Source: VRUE01 sp963737575 | GTDB lineage: Bacteria; Actinomycetota; Thermoleophilia; Solirubrobacterales; 70-9 | DNA: 64,000 bases | Assembly: GCA_963737575.1 (NCBI GenBank) | Contig: CAVTTJ010000005.1 | Location: 496,001 to 560,000, forward strand | Direction of reading: 5' to 3' | In this document: in pieces, positions 16,407 through 26,254 of the stretch | Layout: every line of letters begins with the position of its first letter | Position numbering within the stretch: the first letter of the stretch is position 1 | Made by a program: the position numbers and the translations under genes | Notes under the pieces: generated by a model | The model's database searches: none | What the model was told of the DNA's origin: nothing | What the model saw: only the letters and a program-made list of their open reading frames with translations

Positions 16407-17192
16407 ATGGAGCCAACCGAGCTTGCATCGCGCACACGAACACCGGAGCAGCAGGTGGCCGAGATCCTGCAGATCGAGGCTGACCCCGGCGATGCCCAGC
16501 GCGTGTTGGAGGAGGTCCCGTTCTGGTTTCACACCTTCGCGCTCAACCAGGAGCACGGCATCTATACCCCAGGCGCAGCCGTGGACCACCGCTATCGAAT
16601 CCCCGCCCTTCCGGAGGATTTCTCAGGCCTCAGCGTGCTCGACGTTGGCGCCTTCGACGGCTTCTACGCCTTCGTCGCCGAGGCCTGGGGAGCCGAGCGG
16701 GTTCTGGCGATCGACAACGAGCAATACGTCCACTGGGTCAAGGCGCGCTGGGATGTTTCTCTGCGCGGGGGTGAGGGATTCCGCTCGATCGCGGCCCTGG
16801 TCGACTCGAGCGTCGAGTACAGGCGTGCCGACGCGTTCGAACTAGACGACCTGGATGAGCGCTTCGACCTCATCTTTTGCTTCGGGATCCTGCACAGGGT
16901 CTGTAACCCGCTCGGCCTGTTGCGCCGCCTCCGGGATCGCCTGAAGAAGGGTGGATGCGTTCTCATTGAGACCCATGGAGTGCCGGGCGACAGCGGAGCC
17001 GACCAAGGCGTGCTCCGCGTTCCCGATCCCGGCGGGATCTACGCCGACGACGAGTTCGTCTTCTGGGAGTTCAGCAGCGGCAGCCTTCGGCGCCTCGGTG
17101 GGCACGCCGGATTCAGCGCTCTGCAGATCATCGACATGCCGATCATCGACGACCACCCTCGAATTCTGGGCACCCTGGCAAACGCGGTTTGA
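16407..17192 (+). CDS. SAM-dependent methyltransferase, CmoB/DUF1698-like (paralogue 2)
   Basis: A 261-residue paralogue of the 13223-14017 protein. Motif I is VLDVGAFDGFYAF (about residues 76-88), then AIDNEQYVHWV and FDLIFCFGILHRVCNPLGLL. ATG 16407 was chosen where the alignment with paralogue 1 begins; TTGGAAG precedes it. The long upstream open frame is a shadow of the divergent GDPD gene. Target unknown. Conservation of the methyltransferase-GDPD pairing in two arrangements hints that the two act in one pathway. Confidence 0.75.
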   Translation: MEPTELASRTRTPEQQVAEILQIEADPGDAQRVLEEVPFWFHTFALNQEHGIYTPGAAVDHRYRIPALPEDFSGLSVLDVGAFDGFYAFVAEAWGAERVLAIDNEQYVHWVKARWDVSLRGGEGFRSIAALVDSSVEYRRADAFELDDLDERFDLIFCFGILHRVCNPLGLLRRLRDRLKKGGCVLIETHGVPGDSGADQGVLRVPDPGGIYADDEFVFWEFSSGSLRRLGGHAGFSALQIIDMPIIDDHPRILGTLANAV

Positions 17193-17321
17193 TTCGGTCC
17201 TGCCGATCGATTCGGAGAGCGGTCGGGCTCCTCGACACCACATCCCTCTTGGGTCTCCTGGCTGGCTGCCTGGCCGACGGGGCGTCCTTGTTCTCCAAGC
17301 TGCACCCGAGGCCGCGGCTTT

Positions 17322-17475
17322 GGTACCGCTTTGGTACCGGATGCATCGTCCGATATGTCCGATGAATCCAGATCGGGGGACAGGAGGGACGCATGGGACG
17401 CGTCGGGACACATCGACACCAGATGTCCTCCGGCTGGGGGCCGAGCGGTCGCCGGTTCAAATCCGGCCTCCCCGA
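17322..17475 (+). repeat. tRNA-tail element E8
   Basis: Full copy with GGTACC-GCTTT-GGTACC box and perfect tail; left arm slightly diverged and the acceptor partner is CGGGGG. A short relic of the 3' hairpin (CCGGAAGCC) follows. The flanks 17193-17321 and 17476-17713 show no clear gene; a short open tail ending at 17660 is unrecognised. Confidence 0.92.
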
Positions 17476-17713
17476 CTCACCGGAAGCCTTACGGACTCGT
17501 TTGGGGCCTGCGTTCCGTTAGTCGAGTCGAGAGAGGCCGGATCTATTTGGGCTCGACGCAAGGGGGGAGCTGGAGCGACTGGGTGCCCGAACCCGGACAC
17601 TCGATGACCGTCCCCGCGGAGCAGCCCTCGTTCCTCCTCAGCCAAGTGAAGGAGTCCTGAGCCAATGACTGCAAGGCTTCGAATTCCGCGGGGGGAGGCC
17701 TAGGCTCTACTCG

Positions 17714-19138
17714 ATGCCGCCGCCTGAGACCTCGATCGCCCGTCTAGAAAACGGAGAGAACGGCGAGAAAGGCCGCCGGGCGCGCAGCCAGTCGCCTCGC
17801 TCTGGCCATGGCGAATGGGCTCCTGCTGCCAGCCGAGGCGATCCGGTTGCGATCCTCCGTCTACAGTCGGAATCGCGAGTGCAGGATCTGCTCCCGATCC
17901 GCTACGGGCGGATGGCCATGTCGCCCTTCACCTTCTATCGGGGTGCCGCGGCGGTGATGGCCGCCGACCTCGCCGGGACCCCCGACCTCTGGACTCGTCG
18001 TGCAGGCCTGCGGCGACGCCCACATCTCGAACTTCGGCGGCTTCGCCGCCCCCGACCGTCGCCTGGTATTCGGGCCGAATGACTTCGACGAGACGCTTCC
18101 CGGGCCGTGGGAGTGGGACGTCAAGCGGATGGCGGCGAGCATCGAGATCGCCGGTCGCGACATCGACCTACCTGCCAAGCGTCGTCGGCGGATCGTCGCA
18201 GCGGGCCGTCCGCGAGTATCGCGAGGGGATGCGGGAATTCGCCGGCGAGAGCATGCTCGACGCCTGGTACGAGCGCCTCGACGCCGACGAGCTGACGGCC
18301 CGCTTCGGGACCAAGCTCGACGCCGACGAGCCAGGGAGCTGTTCGACCGAACCTTCGACAAGGGGCGGCGAAAGACCAGCCCGCGCGGCGATGCGCAAGC
18401 TGACGGAGGTAGATCGATGGACGGCTCGCGCTTTGTCGAGCGTCGCCGCCGCTGCTGACCCCGCTTGCGCGAGCTGCACGACAGCGCTGCCCCCGACGAG
18501 CGTGAGGCCTACGTGCGGGAGCTGCTCGATCAGTACGATCGGCGAGCCTACACGCTGACCGGCGGCACCTTTTCCGCTCCTACCGGTTTGTCGATATGGC
18601 CCGCAAGGTTGTCGGCGTTGGCAGTGTCGGCACCAGGGCCTGGGTCTTCCTCCTAGTTGGGCGGGAAGGCAAGGACGCACTGATGCTCCAGGCCAAGGAG
18701 GCTCAGGCCTCGGTTCTTGAGACCCACCTCGGGGCCAGCGAGTATGAGAACCACGGCGAGCGGGTCGTGCGGGGCCAGCGAATGATGCAGGCGGCGACCG
18801 ACATCTTTCTCAGTTGGCAGCGCAGCACCGGCATCGACGGCAAGGAGCACGATTTCTACGTACGCCAGCTCTGGGACTGGAAGGCCTCGGCAGACCTCTC
18901 CCGGATGAGCGAGCGTGGTCTTATCACCTACACCCGGGCCTGCGCCTGGTCCCTGGCCCGCTCACATGCCCGCTCGGGTGACCGACTCGCGATCGCTGTC
19001 TACCTCGGCAAAGGTGAGGGCTTCGACCGCGCGATCGCCCGCTTCTCCTCGCTCTACGCCGACCAGAACGAGCTCGACTACCGGCGCTTGTTGGAGGCGA
19101 TCGCGGCTGGCGAGATCGAAGTGATCGAAGGGGTATGA
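17714..19138 (+). pseudogene. DUF2252 family gene with several frameshifts
   Basis: A DUF2252 protein of about 470 residues can be assembled from at least four frames. Pieces: RYGRMAMSPFTFYRGAA (frame from 17714), CGDAHISNFGGFAAPDRR and NDFDETLPGPWEWDVKRMAA (from about 17995), REYREGMREFAGES (from about 18185), YVRELLDQYDRRAY (from about 18465), and a last 180-residue part from 18596 with RKVVGVGSVGTRAWV. The family has a kinase-like fold of unknown role. So many breaks imply decay or poor consensus here; the C-terminal part alone is unlikely to work. Confidence 0.85.
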
Positions 19139-19259
19139 GTCACGGTGTGTTGTGGGCCCGGGGGGTGGGATCGCTTCCTTCCTCATCCTGAGGCCACCCC
19201 AAAAACAAAACCGGAATTTTCTGCCGCTATCTCCTATCCCCAGCATGCTGGGACGTCGT

Positions 19260-19412
19260 GGTACCAACTTGGTACCCAACGCATCGTCCGATCTGTCCGA
19301 TCCGTCCCAAGTCGGGGACGCATCGGGCGCATGGGAGGCGTCCGAGGCATATGGCGCCGGTGTCCTCTGGCTGGGGGCCGAGCGGTCGCCGGTTCAAATC
19401 CGGCCTCCCCGA
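19260..19412 (+). repeat. tRNA-tail element E9
   Basis: Full copy with GGTACC-AACTT-GGTACC box; the right arm has diverged words (GGGCGCATGGGAGGCG) but the tRNA-like tail is perfect. A possible acceptor partner CGGGGAC is at about 19314. Remaining space 19413-19499 leads to the P-type ATPase ribosome site. Confidence 0.92.
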
Positions 19413-19499
19413 TCAATCAGGCCCAGCCTGGAGCCGGTGGCGGCTGAGCCCGGAGGTCAACGCGGTCTCCGTGCGGATCCTCTAGGGAGGAGTCCCCCG

Positions 19500-21443
19500 T
19501 TGGCCATTGCCTCAGTGGTGTTGGGTTCTACGGATGTGCGCGCGCTCGATAGTTCGGATAGTCGCGTGATGGATCGCGATCTCCGCGCTGGTAGCTGGCT
19601 GATCGGACACCGCGCCCGCCTTCTCGCCGCCCTTGCCCTGGCCGCGATCGTGGTCGGCGGCGGACTCCACATCGCCGGCGACGCGGCTGCGGGCGACGCC
19701 GTCTGGCGGGTGGTCTTGGCGCTGCTCGCCGCGGAGCTCGCGGTCGAGGTTGGCCGCACCGTGCTGGTCGAACGCCACATGGGGGTCGACACCATTGCGC
19801 TGGTCGCGATGGTTGGTGCGCTGGCCTTGGGTGAACTGCTGGCGGGCGTCGTCATCGGCCTGATGTTCTCCGGCGGCCTGGCGCTCGAGGAAATCGCCTC
19901 GACTCGCGCCCGCCGCGAGCTGACCGCACTGGTCGAGCGGGCGCCGAAGATAGCCCGGCTGCGAGTGGCGAACGGCTTCCGCGACGTGCCGGTGGAGCGA
20001 GTGCGGGCCGGCGACGTCGCCCTGGTCCGCACCGGCGAGGTGATCCCGGTCGACGGGACGATCCTCAGCCTGGAGGCGGTCGTCGACACCAGCGCGCTCA
20101 GCGGCGAGCCCCTGCCCGTCACGGTCAAGCAGGGAATGGCGGTCCTCAGCGGTACGGCCAACGCCGGATCGCCGTTCGAGGTGCGGGCGGATCGCCCCGC
20201 GGCCGAGAGTGCCTACACCGCCCTCGTCAGGCTGGTCGAGGAGGCTGAGACCGAGCGCGCGCCGCTGGTTCGCATCGCCGACCGATACGCCGGGTTCTTC
20301 CTGCCGGCGACGATGCTCGTCGCCGGCCTCGCCTGGGCGCTCAGCGGCGATCCCGTCCGCGGCCTCGCGGTCGTCGTCGTCGCTACGCCGTGCCCCCTGA
20401 TCCTGGCGGCTCCGATCGCCCTGATCTCGGGCCTCTCTCGCGCCGCGCGTGCGGGCGTCGTCGTCAAGGGCACCGGGGCGATCGAGACCCTCGGCCAGGT
20501 GCGCACGATCCTCTTCGACAAGACCGGGACGCTGACGGTTGGCAGTCCCGAGGTGCGCGAGATCGCCACCCGGCCTGGCGTCGACGAGGTCGAGCTGCTC
20601 CGCCTTGCCGCGTCGGTGGACCGGATGTCGGCCCACGTGCTGGGGGAGGCACTAGTCCGATCCGCCGGAGAGGCCGAACTCGAGCTCACGATTCCGACCG
20701 GGGTCAAGGAGGATCCCGGCCAGGGCATCGCCGGGTCGATTGACGGCCATCGCGTCGCCGTCGGCAGTCGGTCGTTCCTGAAGGGGGAGGGGGTGCCCAC
20801 GGAGGAGATCGCCTCGGGTGAGATCATCAGCGGTCGCGGGTCGGGGGAGGCGCGCGTGCACGTGGCGATCGATGGCAAGGTGGCCGGGGTGATCGCGATG
20901 GCGGATGAGCTTCGCTCCGATGCCCGGGGAATCGTCGAGCAGCTGCGGTCGGAAGGCGTCAGGCACATCGCGATGGTTTCGGGCGACCGCCGTTCCGTGG
21001 CCGAGAGGATCGGCCGTGAAGTAGGCGTCGACCGGGTCTACTCCGAGCAGTCGCCCGAGGACAAGCTCGAGGTCGTACGGCGACTTCATGACAATCCTGA
21101 ACTCGGCCCGGTGATGATGGTCGGTGACGGCGTCAACGATGCTCCCGCCCTCGCCCTGGCGGATCTCGGGATCGCGATGGGGGTGGCTGGGGCGACCGTG
21201 TCGTCGGAGACCGCGGACGCCGTGATCACGGTGGACCGCATCGACAGAGTCGCCGACGCCTTGCACGCCGGTCGCCGGGCGCTTGCCATCGCGCGCCAGA
21301 GCGTCCTCGTCGGCATGGGCCTCAGCCTGACGGCGATGGGCTTCGCCGCCTTTGGTTACCTCCCTCCGGTTGCCGGTGCTCTGCTGCAGGAGGGCATCGA
21401 CCTCGCGGTGATCCTCAACGCCCTGCGGGCACTGCGGGGCTGA
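19500..21443 (+). CDS. P1B-type heavy-metal-transporting ATPase
   Basis: A 647-residue P-type ATPase. Landmarks: SGEPLPV in the actuator domain, TPCPL with Cys about 298 in the metal-binding membrane helix, DKTGTLT with phosphorylated Asp 340, and GDGVNDAP at about 542. TTG 19500 is preferred because GGGAGGAG sits 7 bp upstream; ATG 19569 is an in-frame alternative. No N-terminal metal-binding (HMA) domain is present. The usual HP of the nucleotide domain reads SAHVLG here (His about 379, no Pro). It probably exports a transition metal; ion not assignable. Confidence 0.9.
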   Translation: MAIASVVLGSTDVRALDSSDSRVMDRDLRAGSWLIGHRARLLAALALAAIVVGGGLHIAGDAAAGDAVWRVVLALLAAELAVEVGRTVLVERHMGVDTIALVAMVGALALGELLAGVVIGLMFSGGLALEEIASTRARRELTALVERAPKIARLRVANGFRDVPVERVRAGDVALVRTGEVIPVDGTILSLEAVVDTSALSGEPLPVTVKQGMAVLSGTANAGSPFEVRADRPAAESAYTALVRLVEEAETERAPLVRIADRYAGFFLPATMLVAGLAWALSGDPVRGLAVVVVATPCPLILAAPIALISGLSRAARAGVVVKGTGAIETLGQVRTILFDKTGTLTVGSPEVREIATRPGVDEVELLRLAASVDRMSAHVLGEALVRSAGEAELELTIPTGVKEDPGQGIAGSIDGHRVAVGSRSFLKGEGVPTEEIASGEIISGRGSGEARVHVAIDGKVAGVIAMADELRSDARGIVEQLRSEGVRHIAMVSGDRRSVAERIGREVGVDRVYSEQSPEDKLEVVRRLHDNPELGPVMMVGDGVNDAPALALADLGIAMGVAGATVSSETADAVITVDRIDRVADALHAGRRALAIARQSVLVGMGLSLTAMGFAAFGYLPPVAGALLQEGIDLAVILNALRALRG

Positions 21444-21689
21444 TCAGGGCTCTGGTGAGACCTGCATAGCGGCGGGCTACACCAGCCAGCTCGATCAGAG
21501 GATCATGCTGCAACTCCGAACATTGGCCGGAGCATCGAGCGTATGGCTGTCCTTCATAGCCACATCGTTGTCTGGTGCTGGGAGGGGCATCCTGGATCGT
21601 CCCTTCCCACAGGTGGACCAACCGCCACCTGAAAGGAAAGATCGGAACTACGCTGCCAGCTCCGATACACGACCCGAAGGGTGATAGCA

Positions 21690-21884
21690 ATGGAGCGCTG
21701 GGAATACATGGTCATCCCCCTGGAGGAGGCCGGCAAGCTGAAGAAGAAGTCCTCTGGGCTCAGTCACGACCGACTGAACGAGCTGGGCAAGGAGGGCTGG
21801 GAGGCGATTGGCCTCACCCTGAAACGCGGCGATCTTGTCGCGTGGCCAGTGGTGCTGCTAAAGCGTCCGATCTCGGGAACCTAA
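21690..21884 (+). CDS. small DUF4177-like protein
   Basis: A 64-residue protein: MERWEYMVIPLEEAGKL at the start, LNELGKEGWEAIGLTL in the middle, and a hydrophobic VVLLKRP end. The WEY..lN.lG.EGWE pattern is that of DUF4177-type small proteins of unknown function. ATG 21690 follows GAAGGG with 8-bp spacing. The 246 bp between it and the ATPase hold no gene. Confidence 0.65.
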   Translation: MERWEYMVIPLEEAGKLKKKSSGLSHDRLNELGKEGWEAIGLTLKRGDLVAWPVVLLKRPISGT

Positions 21885-22167
21885 CCGAAGCCCTCTCGGC
21901 TACAACTCCAGGGTGAGCGGGACGACTGCTTCGCGCCCTAAGAGCTGCTGCCTTGCTGTCGGCCGGATCGGCTGGCGTGCTTTCCGATGCAGGGGAATCG
22001 GTGGTGGATCTCGTTGCGCGGAGATGCGCCGACCAAAATGCCCTAGCGCATCTGCTCGACAATCCGCGGGTAGTAACGACAGACGAATCGGGCCGCCGCT
22101 ATGGACGAATCCCGCGACGCCGGGCCCTCCTTTTGGAAAGCTTTACGTTCTCGGGGCCCGGGAGCTG

Positions 22168-22210
22168 GGGAGGGCCGACGAGCTGGGGACCGATCGGGCG
22201 CCGATTCACT
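22168..22210 (+). repeat. tRNA-tail element E10 (degenerate)
   Basis: AGCTGGGGACCGATCGGGCG then CCGATTCACTT aligns with the conserved CTGGGGGCCGAGCGGTCGCC and GGTTCAAAT of other copies but has lost the CTCCCCG end. The CGCGGGTAGTAACGACAGAC module at about 22064 supports an element origin. The surrounding 21885-22368 has no recognisable gene. Confidence 0.45.
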
Positions 22211-22368
22211 TTGTCGACCGTCGGGTTTAGCCAGCTTATGACGCTTCCCCGCTGTTCATCTTCGACCCCGCCAAGCTGAAGACAGCCGGAGCAGCAAGGA
22301 GGATCGACCAACAGCAGCGGGCGGCCGAGTGGGCGACGGTGCGCCGCCCAGCTCGAACCGCATTGCTT

Positions 22369-22602
22369 TCAGACCCTCTCGTTGCAGTCGTGCTTTTTCA
22401 GGAGCTTGTTCTCCTGATTCGTCTGCTTAGCCGTTGGGTGCTTGTGCGCCTTTTTCCACTGACTCAGTTGATTCGTGCACTGCTTGTGGGTCCAGTGCTC
22501 GTGGTGCCCGCTGTTATCTGCCAGAACCGAACCTGCGGCTCCGCTGAACGCGAGCACAGCCGCAACTGCGAACAATGCGGTCTTTCGCGCTAAACCAGAC
22601 AT
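22369..22602 (-). CDS. small secreted Lys/His-rich protein (copy 1)
   Basis: A 77-residue protein from ATG 22602, preceded by CCAGGAGGTCC, an ideal ribosome site. Residues 1-29 are a signal peptide (RKTALFAVAAVLAFSGAAG, cut near LADN). The mature part is polar and basic, with HHEHWTHKQC, a second Cys near the end (HDCNERV) and repeated Lys; the two cysteines could form a disulfide. An almost identical gene is at 26255-26488 and a truncated one at 15058. No known family comes to mind; a metal-binding role is speculation. Confidence 0.7.
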   Translation of the reverse strand: MSGLARKTALFAVAAVLAFSGAAGSVLADNSGHHEHWTHKQCTNQLSQWKKAHKHPTAKQTNQENKLLKKHDCNERV

Positions 22603-22787
22603 ATAGGACCTCCTGGTTGGGATCCGGTCCGCCGACGTTAATCCTCGCCTCGTGCCGGGGAATCCGTAATCCCCCGCATATGGGCTGCGGTCTTTCCCGT
22701 CGGCGGCAGCCAGCTTTGATCCAGCCGTAGGAATGCGTAGCCAATCCCACATGGTGGCGACTGAACCGCAGTCGTCAACATGCCGCC

Positions 22788-23756
22788 ATGCAGCGAAAGA
22801 GACGTAAGCCGCGAGCGAGAGCTGGTGATGAGCCGTCGGTTGGGGGCGCAGTCGGACGCTTCGCACTCGCCGGATTCATCGCCTTCGCCGTCGTTGGCAT
22901 CGTCAGCTTCCTGATACTTCGTAATGTCGGCACCAGCGAGGCGCTCAAGAACGCTCGCAATCTGACGCAGATCGTCGGCCGCGGAATCGTCGAACCAAAC
23001 CTCACCGAGGGGTTGGTTCGTGGACGCCCTGGCGCTGTTGCCCGTTTCGAACGGGTAGTCCGAGAAAAGGTGCTTCGCGACCCGATCGTCCGCGTCAAGC
23101 TGTGGACGCCCGCCGGCCGGGTGATCTACTCGGACGACAAGGCGCTGGTGGGGAAGCGCTACAAGCTCGGTGCGGACGAGGTGGCCTCGCTTCGCAACGG
23201 CACCGTCGATTCCGGCGTCAGCGACCTCTCGCTGCCGGAGAATCGCTCCGAGCGCGGGCTCGGCAACAAGCTGCTGGAGGTCTACCTACCGGTGCGGACC
23301 CCGGGTGGGCGGCCGCTGCTGTTCGAGGCCTACCAGCGGTTCAGCTCAGTCGCCTCCAGCGCCCGCGACATCTGGCTCGCCTTCCTGCCGGCGCTGATAG
23401 CGGCACTGCTCGTCCTCTACCTCGTCCAGCTCCCGCTCGCGGCTTCCCTGGCCCGGCGACTGCGCCGCGGCAGTCGCGATCGCGAGGAGTTGCTGCAGCG
23501 TGCGGTCGACGCCTCGGCGGACGAGCGGCGACGAATCGCCGGCGACCTGCACGACGGTGTCGTCCAAGACCTCGCCGGACTCTCCTTTGGCCTCTCCGCA
23601 GCGGCAGAGCGCACGGCATTGGCGGGCGAGGAGGATGCTGCGGCTGAGTTGCGCGGCGGAGCACAGCAGGCACGCCAGAGTGTCCGGGCCCTGCGCAGCC
23701 TGCTGGTCGAGATCTACCCGCCGAGCCTCCGCCAGGCCGGGCTCGCCTCAGCCTTG
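22788..23756 (+). pseudogene. NarL-type sensor histidine kinase, 3' truncated
   Basis: The N-terminal membrane segment (residues about 25-45) is followed by an extracellular sensor region, a second membrane segment (about 198-215) and the HisKA_3 dimerisation motif ERRRIAGDLHDGVVQDLAGL with the phospho-acceptor His. The ATP-binding HATPase_c domain is absent: after ..LRQAGLASALP the sequence becomes the antisense of a DUF1801 gene and stops at 23840. Without an ATPase domain it cannot autophosphorylate. No response regulator is nearby. Confidence 0.85.
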
Positions 23757-24070
23757 CCGATCGCGACGGTACGGGCTGTCTTGTTGCCGTGGCCGGCAGT
23801 GATGATCCCCTCCGGGTCGGGAACGATGCCGCCTTCGTAGAGGAAGACGTTGATGTGGTCCTTTGCCGCCAGCAGCGCGCAGATGTTGCCCTCGAGTACG
23901 AAGTAAGGCTGGGCGCCTCGTTTGACCGTCTCGGCCACCTCGGAATCCGCGGCATGCACCAGCGCACGGACCTCCCGGCAGAACTCCTGTTTCCAGGCGG
24001 GGAGAGCGTCGATGTATTCATCGCATCGACACGGGGATCCGCCGCGTAGGGCATTGATCGATGGTGACAC
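23752..24070 (-). pseudogene. DUF1801 protein gene, 3' end lost
   Basis: Reads CDEYIDALPAWKQEFCREVR, then VHAADSEVAETVKRGAQPYF, DHINVFLYEGG and a RTVAIG end, the DUF1801 (YdhG-like) pattern. GTG 24070 is the only obvious start and has a weak ribosome site. The last residues run into the histidine-kinase sequence, so both convergent genes were cut by one deletion near 23750. The true family length would need a few more residues. Confidence 0.7.
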
Positions 24071-24157
24071 GTTGCGCCGCCGAGGTCCCCGGGGTTTTGG
24101 GTAACTGGAAATCGCCGGTACCCTGCTGCAATGCGCCTAGATCCGTACTTGATCATT

Positions 24158-25183
24158 CTAGGCCGCGAGAGCTCGCCGTCCCAGCAGGTCCCACATCGCT
24201 TCGAACTGACTCTTTGGCCAGGTCAGGCGTTCGCCTGACAGCGGATCGTTCACCGTCACGTCGTCACCGTTCACACCGGTGAGCAGGACGGCGTGCTCCC
24301 CGTAGTTGACGGTCACGACCTTGCCGGCCGGCGAGTGCCAGCTCGCGTATGGGCCTTCGGAGAGTCCCACCCACACCAACACCGGGTTGCCGGAAAGCAG
24401 CGTCCGGTAGATCGCCGCCGGGCTCTTTCGGGTCAGATCGAGGGTATCGACCCCGTGCCGGCGCGCGAGCGCGGCGATCGGCCCCTGGTAGACGCCGAAG
24501 CCCCCGGCCGTCCCGCTGCCGTCAGCGCGGCCGACAAAGCCCAGCCGCGGATCTCCCCACACCTCACCTTCGGGCCCTTCTTCGGGGTCGAGCGGTCCGC
24601 TCCGGGCGACCTGTCGCTGGAGGGTCAGCTGGTCGACCCGCTTGCCGGCAAAGCGCAACAACATCGACAGTGCCGTTGCCTCGCAATCGTCCTGAAGGGT
24701 CTGCTTGACGACCGGGACCTGGATGCTGGCGGCAATTGGCGTCGAGGGCACCGTGACGTTGCCGCCCCCGGCGGTGACCGCACCCTTGACGTCGCGGGCC
24801 AGCGTCCGGCGATCGGTCCGGACCCGGACCTTCGCCTGCCCGTCACCGATCGTCGTCGTGGCGGGGATCCTTGCGATCAGGGCCGCTTGGTACCGGCGGC
24901 CGCTCAGGCGACTCGTCGGCTGGTCGGCCACCGTGCGACCGTCGAGCTCAACCCGCACCCGGCCGGACGCTTCGACACCTTCTAGGGAGCTCGATTGGGT
25001 GGCCGAGCCGCCGCTGCCGGTCGAGGCCGCCTCAACCACGACGGCGATCGCCGCGAGGGCGAGGACGATCGCCGCCAGCGCTACCCGGCGCCGCCGGATG
25101 ACCTTTGCCGTCGGGCGGCGAGGAGAGGTTCCGCGCCTCTCAGCACGGATCGGGTCCGGGGTCTCATCTCGGCTTATGGGCAA
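24158..25183 (-). CDS. membrane-anchored C39-like cysteine peptidase domain protein
   Basis: About 341 residues. An N-terminal transmembrane segment (RRRRVALAAIVLALAAIAVV) follows a basic cytoplasmic tail, and the rest should be outside. The C-terminal half is a papain-like C39 domain: Cys in QTLQDDCEATALSMLLRF, His in NYGEHAVLLTGV, and Asp in VNDPLSG. It may cleave or bind envelope peptides; substrate unknown. TTG 25183 (overlapping the upstream methyltransferase stop) is a likely start; ATG 25225 is an alternative. Co-transcribed with the methyltransferase. Confidence 0.75.
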   Translation of the reverse strand: MPISRDETPDPIRAERRGTSPRRPTAKVIRRRRVALAAIVLALAAIAVVVEAASTGSGGSATQSSSLEGVEASGRVRVELDGRTVADQPTSRLSGRRYQAALIARIPATTTIGDGQAKVRVRTDRRTLARDVKGAVTAGGGNVTVPSTPIAASIQVPVVKQTLQDDCEATALSMLLRFAGKRVDQLTLQRQVARSGPLDPEEGPEGEVWGDPRLGFVGRADGSGTAGGFGVYQGPIAALARRHGVDTLDLTRKSPAAIYRTLLSGNPVLVWVGLSEGPYASWHSPAGKVVTVNYGEHAVLLTGVNGDDVTVNDPLSGERLTWPKSQFEAMWDLLGRRALAA

Positions 25184-25940
25184 TTGCGATGCCGCCCTCG
25201 TGCGCCAGTGGCTGAACGCTGACATCAATGAAACCAGCTTCCTCGAGGGCCTCCTGCCACCACTCGGTCGGAGCCGGATGCTCACCTGTGAAGGTTAGGG
25301 CCCTGACTCCGGTCTTGGCCAAGCGCCAAAGGCCGGCGGGCCCGCGCCGGGCAAGCGAGCTGATCTTGCTGGCGATGACGGTTCGATCCCGCTTGGTCGC
25401 CGGTCTCAGCGTGAACATCATGTCGGCGAACACCAGCCGCCCGCCAGGCCGCAGCACTCGGTGAAGCTCAGCCAGCGCCGCCCGCTTCCCGGTCGTCCCG
25501 AGGTGATGGAAGCAGTAGTTGGACATCGCCAGGTCAATCGAGCTGTCGGCGAGCGGAAGCCCGGTCGCCGAGACGACCGCGGTCTGGATGTTGTCGAGGC
25601 CCGCGGCCAGCGCCCGGCTGCCCAGGCGGTCGATCATCGCCGGCGAGATGTCGATCGCCCAGACCCAATCGACGCGCGCGGCCAACGGTAGCGTCAGGAG
25701 CCCCGTCCCGGCGCCGATGTCGAGGGCGTCATCGCGAGTGGTCGGTTCCGCCTCGGCGAGGAGCGTGTCGCGCAGCCGTTCGAACCCCGGGGTGTGTGAC
25801 AGGTCTTCGGCATGGGCGACGTGGCGATCCCAGTTCTTTTCGAGCAACGGCCGCGGCAACCAGCGCTGGCGCGGTCGCCGCTCCTTGACCAGCGGCCACA
25901 TGGTTGGGGAGACCCTGGCCTGTGGCGGCAGTTCGTCCAT
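25164..25940 (-). CDS. class I SAM-dependent methyltransferase (UbiE-like)
   Basis: A 258-residue methyltransferase. Motif I is ALDIGAGTGLLTLPLA (about residues 71-86), the acidic loop AIDISPAMID (about 94-103), and post-motif YCFHHLGTT..ALAELHRVLRPGGRL (about 138-166). It methylates an unknown small molecule or lipid. It overlaps the C39 peptidase gene. The 300 bp upstream (25941-26254) are AT-richer than surroundings near 25980-26050 and may contain the promoter; no gene is seen there. Confidence 0.8.
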   Translation of the reverse strand: MDELPPQARVSPTMWPLVKERRPRQRWLPRPLLEKNWDRHVAHAEDLSHTPGFERLRDTLLAEAEPTTRDDALDIGAGTGLLTLPLAARVDWVWAIDISPAMIDRLGSRALAAGLDNIQTAVVSATGLPLADSSIDLAMSNYCFHHLGTTGKRAALAELHRVLRPGGRLVFADMMFTLRPATKRDRTVIASKISSLARRGPAGLWRLAKTGVRALTFTGEHPAPTEWWQEALEEAGFIDVSVQPLAHEGGIAIAHKPR

Positions 25941-26254
25941 CGCCGCGACATCGTCCAGTGAGCCGATGAGACAGCTCTGAAGGTCAGGTAAAGAAGTACT
26001 AATAACTTGCGAAGGGATTTCTTACTCTTCTCGGATCCTTTTCCTTTACCAACTTCGTCAGAGGCTGATAGTCGGGGCGATTGACCGAGAGGGGCAAATA
26101 CTCAGCGGTATCGCGGAAGCTACGGAAAGCACTCCGCCGGCCTCGGAGTGGTGTCCGTAAGCAGGCCGAAGCAGGGAAAGGAGGAGCGACCGCAACAGCA
26201 ACGGGCGGCCGAGTGGGGGCGGGGGTGCGCCGCCCAGCTCGAACCGCCTTGCTT

